Origin: Methylocystis bryophila
GTDB lineage: Bacteria; Pseudomonadota; Alphaproteobacteria; Rhizobiales; Beijerinckiaceae
Assembly (NCBI RefSeq): GCF_027925445.1
Contig: NZ_AP027149.1
Location: forward strand, 1,612,001-1,676,000
Direction: 5' to 3'
DNA length: 64,000 nucleotides
The notes below the pieces were generated by a model, which searched no databases, was not told the origin of the DNA, and saw only the letters and a list, made by a program, of their open reading frames with translations. This document shows, piece by piece, positions 9,277 to 21,892 of this stretch (position 1 is the first letter of the stretch; every line of letters starts with the position of its first letter). Both the position numbers and the translations under genes were made by a program.

Positions 9277-9516
9277 TCAGGAGGCCTTCGCGCCCTCAAG
9301 GAACTTGACGGCGTCGCCGACCGTCAGGATCGTTTCGGCTGTGTCGTCCGGGATTTCGATCCCGAATTCCTCTTCGAAGGCCATGACCAGTTCGACGATG
9401 TCGAGCGAGTCGGCGCCCAGGTCGTCGATGAAACTGGCTTTGTCGACCACCTTCTCGGGCTCGACGCCGAGGTGCTCGACGACAATCTTCTTCACGCGCT
9501 CGGCGACATCGCTCAT
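9277..9516 (-). CDS. acpP: Acyl carrier protein
   Basis: This 79-residue acidic protein has the GADSLDIVE motif, whose Ser37 carries the 4'-phosphopantetheine arm. The start at 9516 (MSDVAERVKK) is the family start and is preceded by AAGGGA; the reading frame upstream is open but not coding. It is the first gene of the fatty acid/cell wall run. fabD and fabG, often found just upstream in Rhizobiales, are not here; divergent carB occupies that side. Confidence 0.97.
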   Translation of the reverse strand: MSDVAERVKKIVVEHLGVEPEKVVDKASFIDDLGADSLDIVELVMAFEEEFGIEIPDDTAETILTVGDAVKFLEGAKAS

Positions 9517-10162
9517 ATGCTTCAATCCCTTATTTACGTCTTCCACGGCTCTAGCGCATGGCGCGCCGCTTTCGTTTTCGCCTGGGGGCGCTGGACGCCG
9601 CCGCGTCTTCAAAACCGCCCTGGTTCGCCGTTCCCGCATATCGAGGAAAGCGAACCACCGCAAGAGGGGGCGAGCGGAAAGACGTGCGCCCGGGATCAGG
9701 CGCAGGACGATGCGTCCCCCGCTTGCGTTCTTGGTTGCTAGAACTCGTCCCGATCGCGCGCAATCACGCCCTCGATGAGGACCAAGCTCCAAATCAAAAA
9801 CTTAGAACTGTCCGGCTCGGAAAGCCGCTCCGCGCTATTCCTGGACATGTTCTAACATGGGCCGGCAAGAAGAGCGAGCCGAGAGCGCACAGGCCGGTTT
9901 CGAACCGTCGCGAAGCCCGGAGCTGGGGCGTATGCGGCCAAGTCGCCGCTAAATATAAGACAGCCCTATCGGAGGGCTCGCTAAAACGGGAGTTTTCGCC
10001 GACGCGTGCGAGACGCCTCTTCTCACAACCTTCGCAATCGTTTAACACCTCCCCACCCACAACGAGCCGGGCGCGCCCGCTCATATCCAGCAGGACGCGT
10101 TCCGGTCCAAAGGCCGGCGGCGCGGCCTTTTTTTATGCGCGCACAGTCGCAAGCGGAACAGA
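9517..10162. other. Divergent intergenic region acpP/carB
   Basis: About 650 bases without a convincing gene. Open frames on both strands lack known domains and ribosome sites. It must hold the divergent promoters for acpP and carB. The only clear structure is the terminator-like hairpin at its carB end, listed separately. Confidence 0.55.
10109..10134 (+). terminator. Terminator-like hairpin in the carB leader
   Basis: An 8-bp stem (10109-10116 with 10123-10130), a 6-base loop and a run of seven T residues end only 28 bases before the carB start codon. No gene precedes it on this strand. It therefore either ends a small RNA or acts as an attenuator in the carB leader. Only the structure is seen; regulation is inferred. 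Confidence 0.65.
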
Positions 10163-13486
<3,324 letters not shown>

Positions 13487-13649
13487 GGCGGGCCGTCTGC
13501 GGGCAGGCGAAAAGGTCGAGGTTCGGGCGGCGGCCCGGCCGGACGCGCAAAAGCGCCAAGCTTTCCGTATAGTGCGATTCGTCGCGCGTCCTCCGCCGGA
13601 CGCGGCCTTCGGGCTTTGATAGGCGACGAGCCAAGAAGAGTGGATGAGA

Positions 13650-14123
13650 ATGGAAAAAGTGCCCATGACCGCCGCCGGCCACGCTGCGCTCGAAGAGGAG
13701 CTGCGTCGGCGCCAGCAGATCGAGCGGCCGCGAATCATTCAGGCGATATCTGAGGCGCGCGCTCATGGCGATCTCTCGGAGAACGCCGAATATCACGCCG
13801 CAAAGGAGTCGCAGTCGCATAACGAGGGCCGCATCGCCGAACTCGAAGACAAGCTCTCGCGCGCCGAGATCATCGACGTCTCGAAGCTGTCGGGCTCGAC
13901 GGTGAAGTTCGGCGCGACGGTCACCGTCTTCGACGAAGAGACCGAGGAGGAAAAGCGTTATCAGATCGTCGGCGAAACCGAGGCCGACGTGAAGGACGGC
14001 AGAATCTCGGTCGCCTCGCCCATCGCCCGCGCGCTGATCGGGAAGAAGGTGGGCGACACGGTCGAGGTGAAGACCCCGAAGGGCGGCAAGAGCTATGAGA
14101 TATTGACCGTCGCTTTCGTGTAG
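13650..14123 (+). CDS. greA: Transcription elongation factor GreA
   Basis: This 157-residue protein rescues backtracked RNA polymerase. The N-terminal coiled coil carries the conserved acidic tip region (ARAHGDLSENAEYHAAKE), and the FKBP-like C-terminal domain includes SPIARALIGKKVGDTVEV. The start at 13650 (MEKVPMTAAG) matches close relatives; an ATG two codons upstream is possible. It follows carB by 160 bases, an arrangement common in Alphaproteobacteria. Confidence 0.97.
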   Translation: MEKVPMTAAGHAALEEELRRRQQIERPRIIQAISEARAHGDLSENAEYHAAKESQSHNEGRIAELEDKLSRAEIIDVSKLSGSTVKFGATVTVFDEETEEEKRYQIVGETEADVKDGRISVASPIARALIGKKVGDTVEVKTPKGGKSYEILTVAFV

Positions 14124-14372
14124 GCCTGCTTTCTCAAAGCTGACGAGGAGCGCGTCCGGCTGAGGAGCGCCAAGAATGGCGCTCGTCGGAAATGGCTGCG
14201 CAGGTCTACTCCAACATCGAGGTTCCGGCGTCGATCGAGGAGAGTGCCATGCCGGCCGCGAGCGACGTATGGGGCAGATTTGCTCGCCGAAACGGCCAAT
14301 GCTTGACGGCCGGAATGCTCACGACGTTATCCGAGCGCTCGATCGCTTCGTCCTCCACGCAATCTCCGCCAA

Positions 14373-16172
14373 TCAAGATTGCGGCGCGTGCCGCCCGTAT
14401 TCTTGACTCAGCCGCTTCACTTCGTCGGCATCGAGTGGGAAGTCGAGCGTCTGCTGGAGCGCCAATAGCTTGGCGCCGTCGCCCAAGATGATTTGCGCGG
14501 TTTGACCGGTCTCGTGCAGCGTGACGAACCGACAGGTCTCACCCTGCCGCGCGAGTTCAGCGTTGAGGCCGTCGAGCAGTCCGGCGACGTCGATCCAATC
14601 GCCCGCATTGCGCAGCGGAAGGCGCGCGGGCAAGCCGTTGATCAGGAGCGTTAGCCGGTGATCCCGCGCTTTGTCCTCGCTCGGTTCGAGATGCGCGCAT
14701 TCAAAGCCTACGCGTTGGCCCCCAATTTCCGCAAGAACCGCGAGGAGGGCGGCGTAATCCGGCGGCACATCGGCGTCCTCGGCGTCGAACCAATGCAGGC
14801 CCTTGCATCTCAGAAGCAGCTCACAGAGGGCCGCCTCCGCGTCTCCCGAGCGCCAACATTCTGCGATCTCCTCGTGGTCCTCGGCGCTCAGTCCCTCGAC
14901 CAAGGCGGAGTCCAGGATAGCGGCGTCCACGAGCCGGGCAATGAGCTGATCCAGCGTCATTCCGGCGGCGCGGGAGCGTAGCGTGAAGCGCCGCCAGGGA
15001 TCGAGCTTCGCCATCTGCGCCGTCACTGCCGGATCGTCGACCATTCCCAGCGCGACGAACGCGTCAAACAGAACGGCCGTTTCTTCGGGATGCTCTGCGG
15101 TCGCAAACAGGCGCTCGAGCCGCTCCATGACGGCCGGGCTCGCGGCCCTGGCGCCGAGCGATCCGATGGTTTTGACGGCAGAGCGTCGCAGCGCGGCGTC
15201 ATCAAGGGCCGACAATAACCGTGGCAGCGCCGCGTATTCTTCCAGCTTCGCCAAGCGCTCGAGCGCGAAGCCGCGGACCCATTCTTCGAGTCGTGAGCCC
15301 ATGACCCGCTCGAGCACAAGCTTTTGCTCCGCTGGCGGCAGGCGCTCCAAGACGTCGAAGAGGCGCCACACATCATTGGCCGCTCTGTAGCCGGCGCAAC
15401 CCAAACGCGCGTCGATCTCGCGCAGCGCGAGAGAGCGGGCTTCGGCGGCGACTTCGGGCTCCGCGCTATCGGCAAGATCAAGTAGGGCGTTCACAGCGAA
15501 ATAGCGGTCGTCCTCGTCAGCAGGGGCTGGCGCCAGGATTTCACGAATGACGGGAAGACAGGCCGGGTCTTTCACTCTGGCGAGCGTCGTGGCGGCTTCG
15601 CTCCGCAATGTGGGCTCGGGATTGGTCAAGAGGCCCAGAAGAATTTCGCGTTCTTCATCGAGATCGAGCGAAAGGATCGCATAAAGCGCGAGCTTTCGTT
15701 CCCCAATATTTTGCGACGCGTCCTCGAGTCGTTGCCGCAGAAGCGCCAATGCGCGGATGCTGTCGGGCCTTGAAAGGGTCCGTGGGGGCATAAACCTCAG
15801 AGCCTGAACGGCGTGGCTTTTGGCCGCCTCGTCACCTTCCTCCAGCGCCTCGATGAAATACTGAGCGCCCGATGGCTCCCCGGCCCTGAGGAGGATGTAG
15901 CCAATGCGCACGCGTTCGGCTGGAGAATACCGACTTGAAGCTCGTTTGAAGCGCTCGGTGAGTTCCTCCCGGTTGGCTCGCACGAAATCCTTGAGGACAG
16001 CTTCGGAGACATCGATCGTGTTGGGGTTCGTGACAATATCTTCGATGGTAGGAGCAAAAGCGCGATGCCGCTCGCGCACTTCCTCTACGCTAAGAGGCGG
16101 AAACGAGACCTCGTCTTTACGAGGATTCGACTCGGGGATCGGGCTTGATAACGAGGGTGGGAGCTTCTGCAT
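14373..16172 (-). CDS. HEAT-repeat protein of unknown function
   Basis: This 599-residue protein has no signal peptide and no membrane segment. Residues of about 80-390 form repeated helical pairs of the HEAT type (for example LLTNPEPTLRSEAATTLARV and LLSALDDAALRRSAVKTIGS). The rest is an alpha/beta region ending in ADEVKRLSQEYGRHAPQS that I do not recognise. HEAT arrays are protein-binding scaffolds; no partner is suggested by the neighbours, which are greA and icd on the other strand. It is probably monocistronic. Confidence 0.8.
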   Translation of the reverse strand: MQKLPPSLSSPIPESNPRKDEVSFPPLSVEEVRERHRAFAPTIEDIVTNPNTIDVSEAVLKDFVRANREELTERFKRASSRYSPAERVRIGYILLRAGEPSGAQYFIEALEEGDEAAKSHAVQALRFMPPRTLSRPDSIRALALLRQRLEDASQNIGERKLALYAILSLDLDEEREILLGLLTNPEPTLRSEAATTLARVKDPACLPVIREILAPAPADEDDRYFAVNALLDLADSAEPEVAAEARSLALREIDARLGCAGYRAANDVWRLFDVLERLPPAEQKLVLERVMGSRLEEWVRGFALERLAKLEEYAALPRLLSALDDAALRRSAVKTIGSLGARAASPAVMERLERLFATAEHPEETAVLFDAFVALGMVDDPAVTAQMAKLDPWRRFTLRSRAAGMTLDQLIARLVDAAILDSALVEGLSAEDHEEIAECWRSGDAEAALCELLLRCKGLHWFDAEDADVPPDYAALLAVLAEIGGQRVGFECAHLEPSEDKARDHRLTLLINGLPARLPLRNAGDWIDVAGLLDGLNAELARQGETCRFVTLHETGQTAQIILGDGAKLLALQQTLDFPLDADEVKRLSQEYGRHAPQS

Positions 16173-16500
16173 GACGTGACACCCGCAGGAAATTAAAAGA
16201 AAACTCTGATTTTCGGGCTGGATCTTCGAGTCGGGAACGGGCTTTTCTCACCTTGGCAGCCTGGTCCCGCAGATCCCGCCTCAATAATCCTATCATCGGC
16301 TCCGCTCTCTGCAAGGCGATGCATTTGCAGGCTTTGCCCGCTGAAACTCCGGTGTTATAGCCGCTGCATCCGCGCATGAGGCGTCTGTTCCTCCCCTCCG
16401 TTTCGCGGCGGCGGGGGCTTTTACGAGGCGCGTTTCGGCGCGCAGAATGTCTGTGTCACGTCTCCGGCAGCGGGAGGTGACCGCGCCGGGGAAGCTGAAT
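16173..16500. other. Divergent intergenic region HEAT-protein/icd
   Basis: About 330 bases between the divergent HEAT-protein gene and icd. The last 54 bases could extend icd upstream in frame, but this extension is not conserved. I see no RNA gene or terminator. Confidence 0.5.
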
Positions 16501-17712
16501 ATGTCGAAAATCAAGGTCGCCAATCCTGTCGTCGAGCTCGACGGCGATGAGATGACGCGGATCATCTGGGCCTATATCAAGGACAGACTGATCCACCCCT
16601 ATCTCGATCTCGCGCTCGACTATTTCGACCTTTCGATCCAGAACCGCGACGCGACCAACGACCAGGTGACGATCGACGCGGCCAACGCCATCAAGCGGCA
16701 CGGCGTCGGCGTGAAATGCGCGACGATCACGCCCGACGAAGCGCGCGTGAAGGAATTCGGCCTCAAAGAGATGTGGAAGTCGCCGAACGGCACGATCCGC
16801 AACATTCTGGGCGGCGTGATCTTTCGCGAGCCGATCATCTGCAGCAACGTTCCGCGTCTCGTGCCGCATTGGACGCAGCCGATCGTCGTCGGCCGCCACG
16901 CTTTCGGCGATCAGTATAAGGCGACGGACTTCAGAGTGCCGGGCAAAGGCCGCCTCACGATCAAATTCGAGGGCGCCGACGGAAGCATCATTGAGAAAGA
17001 GGTCTTCGCCTTCCCGGGCGCCGGCGTCGCCATGGCGATGTATAATGTCGACGACTCGATCCGCGAATTCGCACGGGCCTCGTTCAACTATGGCCTGCAG
17101 CGCAAATTTCCGGTCTATCTCTCGACGAAGAACACGATCCTCAAGGCCTATGACGGCCGCTTCAAGGATCTTTTCCAGGAGATCTTCGACGCGGAGTTCA
17201 AGGAGCGCTTTGCGACGCTCGGCCTGACCTATGAGCATCGCCTCATCGACGACATGGTGGCCTCGGCGCTGAAATGGTCGGGCGGCTATGTTTGGGCCTG
17301 CAAGAACTACGACGGCGACGTGCAATCGGACATCGTCGCTCAAGGTTTCGGCTCGCTCGGGCTCATGACCTCGGTGCTGATGACGCCGGACGGCAAGACC
17401 GTCGAGGCCGAGGCCGCGCATGGCACGGTGACGCGCCACTATCGCGAGCATCAGAAGGGCCACGCGACCTCGACGAATTCGATCGCCTCGATCTTTGCCT
17501 GGACGCGTGGCCTTGCGCATCGCGCCAAGCTCGACGACAACGCCGAGCTCGCGCGTTTCGCCAAGACGCTCGAAGAGGTCTGCATCGCGACGGTTGAGAG
17601 CGGCTATATGACCAAGGATCTGGCGCTGCTCATCGGCCCGCGGCAGAAATGGCTCTCGACGACGGGCTTTCTCGACAAGATCGACGAGAATTTGAAGAAG
17701 GCGATGGGGTAG
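16501..17712 (+). CDS. icd: NADP-dependent isocitrate dehydrogenase
   Basis: This 403-residue protein is the eukaryotic-type (homodimeric) isocitrate dehydrogenase common in Alphaproteobacteria, converting isocitrate to 2-oxoglutarate. Conserved segments include ELDGDEMTRIIW, KSPNGTIRNILGG, the YKATDF region and the metal/substrate region DDMVASALKWSGGYVWACKN. The C-terminal NADP site shows EAAHGTVTRHYREHQKG. The start at 16501 (MSKIKVANPV) has GGGGAAG upstream and matches the family; an ATG 18 codons earlier is rejected. Confidence 0.97.
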   Translation: MSKIKVANPVVELDGDEMTRIIWAYIKDRLIHPYLDLALDYFDLSIQNRDATNDQVTIDAANAIKRHGVGVKCATITPDEARVKEFGLKEMWKSPNGTIRNILGGVIFREPIICSNVPRLVPHWTQPIVVGRHAFGDQYKATDFRVPGKGRLTIKFEGADGSIIEKEVFAFPGAGVAMAMYNVDDSIREFARASFNYGLQRKFPVYLSTKNTILKAYDGRFKDLFQEIFDAEFKERFATLGLTYEHRLIDDMVASALKWSGGYVWACKNYDGDVQSDIVAQGFGSLGLMTSVLMTPDGKTVEAEAAHGTVTRHYREHQKGHATSTNSIASIFAWTRGLAHRAKLDDNAELARFAKTLEEVCIATVESGYMTKDLALLIGPRQKWLSTTGFLDKIDENLKKAMG

Positions 17713-17760
17713 CCAAGCCCTCTTTCCTGAGGCTCGCGCAGCGTGCGGGAAGGTCTGAAT

Positions 17761-18339
17761 ATGGACGTCTTTGAAGCGATTACAACGCGAGCCAGCGCCA
17801 CAGCGTTGACTGAGCCCGGTCCCAGCGACGCGCAGATCGCGGCGCTGCTGCAGGCGGGCGCCTGCGCGCCGGATCACGGCCGCCTGCGGCCTTGGCGCTT
17901 CCTCGTGGTGCGCGGCAAGGCGCGGGAGGAACTCGGCGATCTCATGGCGGCGGCGGCGAAAGCGCGACAGCCTGACCTCTCACAAGATGCGCTGGAGCGC
18001 GAAAGGCGCAAGCCATTGCGCGCGCCTTTAATTGTCATCGTCGCGGCCAATTTGGCTTCGCAGTCAAAGATTCCGGAAATCGAGCAGATACTTGCGGCTG
18101 GCGCCGCAGCCCAAAACATTTTGCTTGCGGCGCATGGCTTCGGCTTTGGAGCCATCTGGCGCACCGGGGCGCCTGCCTATGATCCCGAAGTCGTGAAGGG
18201 TCTGGGTCTGCCGGAAAGCGCGCGCATCGTCGGCTTTCTTTATATAGGCTCGGTTTCGTCGCCAGCCGCCCGCCGTTCGGCGACAGAGACGAACGCCATG
18301 GAGTGGACGCAGGGCTCGTCGCAAAATTTGTCGGCTTGA
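17761..18339 (+). CDS. Nitroreductase family protein
   Basis: This 192-residue FMN-dependent oxidoreductase resembles the small YdjA-type nitroreductases. It has the phosphate-binding beginning (MDVFEAITTRAS), a GRLRPWRFLVV segment and a C-terminal GLPESARIVGFLYIG motif. The physiological substrate is unknown. It starts 48 bases after icd on the same strand and has GAAGG upstream, so it may be cotranscribed. Confidence 0.9.
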   Translation: MDVFEAITTRASATALTEPGPSDAQIAALLQAGACAPDHGRLRPWRFLVVRGKAREELGDLMAAAAKARQPDLSQDALERERRKPLRAPLIVIVAANLASQSKIPEIEQILAAGAAAQNILLAAHGFGFGAIWRTGAPAYDPEVVKGLGLPESARIVGFLYIGSVSSPAARRSATETNAMEWTQGSSQNLSA

Positions 18340-18401
18340 AAAGCTGTCGCCTGAAGATCGGTCCCCTACGCCAAATGGCGCGGAGGACCGACGTAAAGTC
18401 C

Positions 18402-18419
18402 ATAGGCCCGTGGGCCTAT
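18402..18419. terminator. Small inverted repeat between convergent genes
   Basis: An 8-base inverted repeat (ATAGGCCC/GGGCCTAT) with a 2-base centre lies exactly at the end of the convergent acyl-CoA dehydrogenase gene. The tiny loop and lack of a T-run make its function as a terminator uncertain. Confidence 0.3.
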
Positions 18420-20092
18420 CAACCCTCCAGCAGCCGCCGCGCGATCACCTGCGCCTGAATTTCCGCGGCGCCCTCGAAGATATTGAGGATGCGCGCATCG
18501 CAGAGCACGCGCGAAACGGGGTATTCCAAGGCGAAGCCGTTGCCGCCGTGAATTTGCAGCGCGTTGTCGGCCGCGGCCCAGGCGACGCGGGCGCCGAGCA
18601 GCTTCGCCATGCCGGCCTCGAGGTCGCAGCGCTTGCCACCGTCCTTCTGACGCGCGGAAAAATAAGTGATCTGCCGCGCGACGTGGATCTCGACCGCCAT
18701 GGCGACGATCTTGTCGAAGATGCGCGGGAAGGAGAACAAGGGCTTGCCGAACTGGATGCGCTCCTTGGCGTAGCGCAGGCCCAAGTCCAACGCGCATTGC
18801 GCGACGCCGAGCGCGCGCGCCGCAGTCTGAATGCGCGCCGACTCGAAGGTCTCCATCAGCTGCTTGAAGCCATTGCCTTCCACGCCGCCGAGAAGGTTTT
18901 CGGCCGGCGTCTCGAAGCCGTCGAAGCCGATCTCGAACTCCTTCATGCCGCGATAGCCGAGGACTTCGATCTCGCCGCCGGTCATGCCCTTCGCAGGGAA
19001 GGGATTCTCATCCGTGCCGCGCGGTTTCTCGGCGAGCAGCATCGAGAGGCCCTTGTAACCCTTCTCCTCCGGATTGGTCCGCACGAGCAGCGTCATGACG
19101 TCGGCGCGCACGGGATGGGTGATCCAGGTCTTATTGCCGGTAACCTTATAGACGTCGCCCTCACGCACCGCGCGCGTGCGCAGGCCGGCGAGATCCGAGC
19201 CGTTGTTCGGCTCGGTGAAAACGGCCGTCGGCAAAATCTCACCGGCCGCGATCTTCGGCAGATATTTTTCCTTCTGCGCCTTCGTCCCGCCGACGAGGAT
19301 CAGCTCGCCGGCGATCTCCGAGCGCGTGCCGAGCGAGCCGACGCCGATATAGGCGCGCGACAGCTCCTCGGAGACGACGCACATGGCGATCTTGCCCATG
19401 CCGGAGCCGCCAAATTCCTCCGGAATTGTCAGACCGAAGACGCCGAGCTCGGCGAGCCCCGAGATCACCTCCAGGGGGATATATTCGTTCTTGGCGTGCC
19501 ACTCCTGCGCGAAGGGCGTGACATTGTCGGAGGCGAACTTGCGCATCTCGGAGCGGATCGCCTCGAGCGTCTCATCGAGTCCGGATGCGCCGATCGTCTC
19601 GGCCGCTTCGTGATGGTCGATGAGCTCGGCCAAGCGCGCCTTGTTTTTGGGTGTAAGCCCCTCACGAATGAGGCGGTTGGCGGCCTCGCCCGAATGCGCG
19701 CGCACCTCGTCGCAGCTCAAGCCGAAGTCGAAAAGCCGCACAATCTCGCCCTGGCTCATCGGTATGCCGCCAAAGACTTGCGCCAGGAATTCGGCGAAGC
19801 CGATACGGGTCAAAAGCTGCTCGGTCTCGCCGTAGGTCCCCTCGGACGAGAGCCGCTCCGCGTATGCGATGAGCTCGCTCAGCGACTGCCGATAGGTGGC
19901 GAACCAGGCCAGGCCATGCGCGGCGTGCTGCTCGTTCTCGATCAGTTCGGCCGAGAGCTTGCCGTCCTTTGTGACGCGCGCGCGCACCTTCGTCAGCGCC
20001 GTCTCATAGAGCGCTTCGACGCCGGCAAGCGCGGCCTTGGCGTCGGCCAGCCACACGGATGCGTCGGAATGGTTCGCGGCGGAAGTCGTCAT
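18419..20092 (-). CDS. Acyl-CoA dehydrogenase family protein
   Basis: This 557-residue FAD enzyme is longer than the usual 380-400 residues because of a helical N-terminal extension of about 150 residues. The core shows the FAD/substrate loop (PTAVFTEPNNGSDLAGL), the RIQFGKPLFSFPRI region and the catalytic region with Glu in IFEGAAEIQ near the C terminus. Which acyl-CoA it uses is not evident. The start at 20092 (MTTSAANHSD) has AAGAGA directly upstream. Confidence 0.93.
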   Translation of the reverse strand: MTTSAANHSDASVWLADAKAALAGVEALYETALTKVRARVTKDGKLSAELIENEQHAAHGLAWFATYRQSLSELIAYAERLSSEGTYGETEQLLTRIGFAEFLAQVFGGIPMSQGEIVRLFDFGLSCDEVRAHSGEAANRLIREGLTPKNKARLAELIDHHEAAETIGASGLDETLEAIRSEMRKFASDNVTPFAQEWHAKNEYIPLEVISGLAELGVFGLTIPEEFGGSGMGKIAMCVVSEELSRAYIGVGSLGTRSEIAGELILVGGTKAQKEKYLPKIAAGEILPTAVFTEPNNGSDLAGLRTRAVREGDVYKVTGNKTWITHPVRADVMTLLVRTNPEEKGYKGLSMLLAEKPRGTDENPFPAKGMTGGEIEVLGYRGMKEFEIGFDGFETPAENLLGGVEGNGFKQLMETFESARIQTAARALGVAQCALDLGLRYAKERIQFGKPLFSFPRIFDKIVAMAVEIHVARQITYFSARQKDGGKRCDLEAGMAKLLGARVAWAAADNALQIHGGNGFALEYPVSRVLCDARILNIFEGAAEIQAQVIARRLLEG

Positions 20093-20320
20093 TTCTCTTG
20101 GCTCTCGAAGCTGCGCCCGGCCGGGCAAAGATGTAGGTCCTGCCCCTACATGCCGAGATTTGCCCGGCGGCGCAACATCGGGCCGTCATTTCGGGAGAGA
20201 CGGCGGGCGATCGGCGAGAGAGGCCGAGATCACGCTGCGTTCAGGCGGAATCGCCGGAACGCAGAAAACGTGATCGATTCTGAAACTTTAGAGCGCGATC
20301 AATCCCAAAACCGGTCTCCA

Positions 20321-20767
20321 CTATTCGAATTTCATCTGCCAGGCGACGATCGCGCGAGAAAACCGCGCCTTGGGAAGGTAGCAGAAACTATTGGTGGCGA
20401 GCTTCGCCTCTTCGCAATGCGGATGCTCGGTGATCCAGTCATAGCCGAGGCGGTCCATGCAAGCGCGAATCTCGTCGGGGATCACGCTCGACCTCTTGCC
20501 GCGCTCGAGCGGATTGTTCTGCTCGGCCTTATATTCGCAGTCGGTCACGTCCGTCCCTTGCGCCAAAAAATAGCGGCCGCTATTGCCCGTCAGGAACATC
20601 GCCTCGGTCACGACGAGGAAGGCGAGTCCCATGGCGAGCGCCACGCCAGCTTGAAACGTGCTCTTGAAGAAATTCAACCCGAAGACGGACAAGAGGCCGA
20701 GTGTAAAAAGCCCGCCGCCGAGAATGAGCATAAGAGGGGAAAAGAAGACGCCTGCGCTCTCGTTCAT
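20321..20767 (-). CDS. Conserved small membrane protein, unknown function
   Basis: This 148-residue protein has two predicted membrane helices (about residues 9-30 and 39-60). A soluble, cysteine-containing C-terminal half follows (TDCEYKAEQNNP, IRACMDRLGYDW, HPHCEEAK, NSFCYLPKA). The helix-then-four-cysteine layout suggests a periplasmic domain with disulphides. I do not recognise the family. GAGGA precedes the start. Confidence 0.7.
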   Translation of the reverse strand: MNESAGVFFSPLMLILGGGLFTLGLLSVFGLNFFKSTFQAGVALAMGLAFLVVTEAMFLTGNSGRYFLAQGTDVTDCEYKAEQNNPLERGKRSSVIPDEIRACMDRLGYDWITEHPHCEEAKLATNSFCYLPKARFSRAIVAWQMKFE

Positions 20768-21009
20768 GGATCGATCCTCGCGAGATCGGCCGCTCGAGCG
20801 GCGGCGCTTGCTTATTAAAGTGGGAATTCGCCGATTTTTTCAAGGCGAGAACCCAGCGTGGCCGGAACTATCAATGTCGCAGCGCACGCGCGGACGCGGC
20901 AATTTGAGGCTAGCCAGCGCCGAACGCTCTGGCGTCGAGAGGCGCAACCGCCTATTGCGGTTGCGATGACACACAAGAAGTTCCTCCTGGATCAAGGCGT
21001 GGGATTTAA

Positions 21010-21882
21010 ATGCTGATCACCCGCGCCCCGGCTAAGGTTAACCTCACCCTGCACGTGCTCGGCCGCCGCGCCGCGGACGGCTATCACGAGCTCGAAAGCC
21101 TCGTCGCTTTCACGGGCGCAGGCGACGTCCTGAGCTTCGAGCCCGGGGCTTCGCTGTCGCTCGCCGTTGACGGACCGACGGCGCGCGCCGCTGGCGAGGG
21201 AGCCGAGAATCTCGTGTTGCGCGCCGCTTGCGAGCTTTCCGAGCGTTTGCCGCAATTGCGGCTCGGCGCCTTTTATTTGACTAAACGGCTGCCGGTGGCC
21301 GCCGGCCTTGGCGGCGGCTCCTCCGACGCCGCCGCCGCTCTGCGGTTGCTCGCTCAAGCGAATGCGCTCGAGCGCGATGATCCCCGCTTGCTCGAGGCCG
21401 CTCAGGCGACGGGCGCCGATGTGACCGTTTGCCTGGCGCCGCAGGCGCGCATGATGCTCGGCGCCGGCGAGACAGTCGGCGCGCCGCTCCAGCTTGCCCC
21501 TCTGCCCGCAGTCCTGATAAATCCGGGCGTCGCCGTCGCCACGCGCTCCGTATTCCAGCGCCTCGGGCTGCAGGCTGGCGAGCGCGCCGCCGGCGCCGCC
21601 CCGCATCCTGCCCTTCCCGAGCGAGCAGACCGGGAAGCTTCATGGCGCCTGCTCGGCAAGTGTCGCAACGATCTCGAGCCTGCGGCCTTGGCGGAGGCTC
21701 CGGTCATTCGCGATGTGCTGGCGCTTCTCGGCGCCGCTCGAGGCTGCAAGCTCGCGCGCATGTCGGGATCGGGCGCGACCTGTTTTGGCTTGTTCATCTC
21801 GCCGCGCGCCGCCGCGCGTGCGGCAGCCGCAATCCGCGCCACCCATCCGCATTGGTGGGTGAGCGCGGCCATGCTGCGTTAA
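21010..21882 (+). CDS. ispE: 4-diphosphocytidyl-2-C-methyl-D-erythritol kinase
   Basis: This 290-residue GHMP kinase acts in the non-mevalonate isoprenoid pathway. It has the N-terminal APAKVNLTLHVLGRRADGYH-type motif, the ATP-binding loop PVAAGLGGGSSDAAAAL and the C-terminal MSGSGATCFGLF motif. Length and order are normal. It is followed after 10 bases by rlmB on the same strand, so the two are probably cotranscribed. Confidence 0.97.
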   Translation: MLITRAPAKVNLTLHVLGRRAADGYHELESLVAFTGAGDVLSFEPGASLSLAVDGPTARAAGEGAENLVLRAACELSERLPQLRLGAFYLTKRLPVAAGLGGGSSDAAAALRLLAQANALERDDPRLLEAAQATGADVTVCLAPQARMMLGAGETVGAPLQLAPLPAVLINPGVAVATRSVFQRLGLQAGERAAGAAPHPALPERADREASWRLLGKCRNDLEPAALAEAPVIRDVLALLGAARGCKLARMSGSGATCFGLFISPRAAARAAAAIRATHPHWWVSAAMLR

Positions 21883-21892
21883 GGGGCTGACG

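Noticed and set aside
9794..10084. Minus-strand frame between acpP and carB, and a tRNA-like TTCGAAA segment near 9895
   Set aside because: The protein has no recognisable pattern. The TTCGAAA segment has no matching acceptor, D and anticodon arms, so it is not a tRNA.
18410..20818. 802-codon open frame on the plus strand opposite the acyl-CoA dehydrogenase
   Set aside because: It is antisense to a clear acyl-CoA dehydrogenase, has arginine/leucine-rich shadow composition and no domain; long antisense frames are expected at this GC content.
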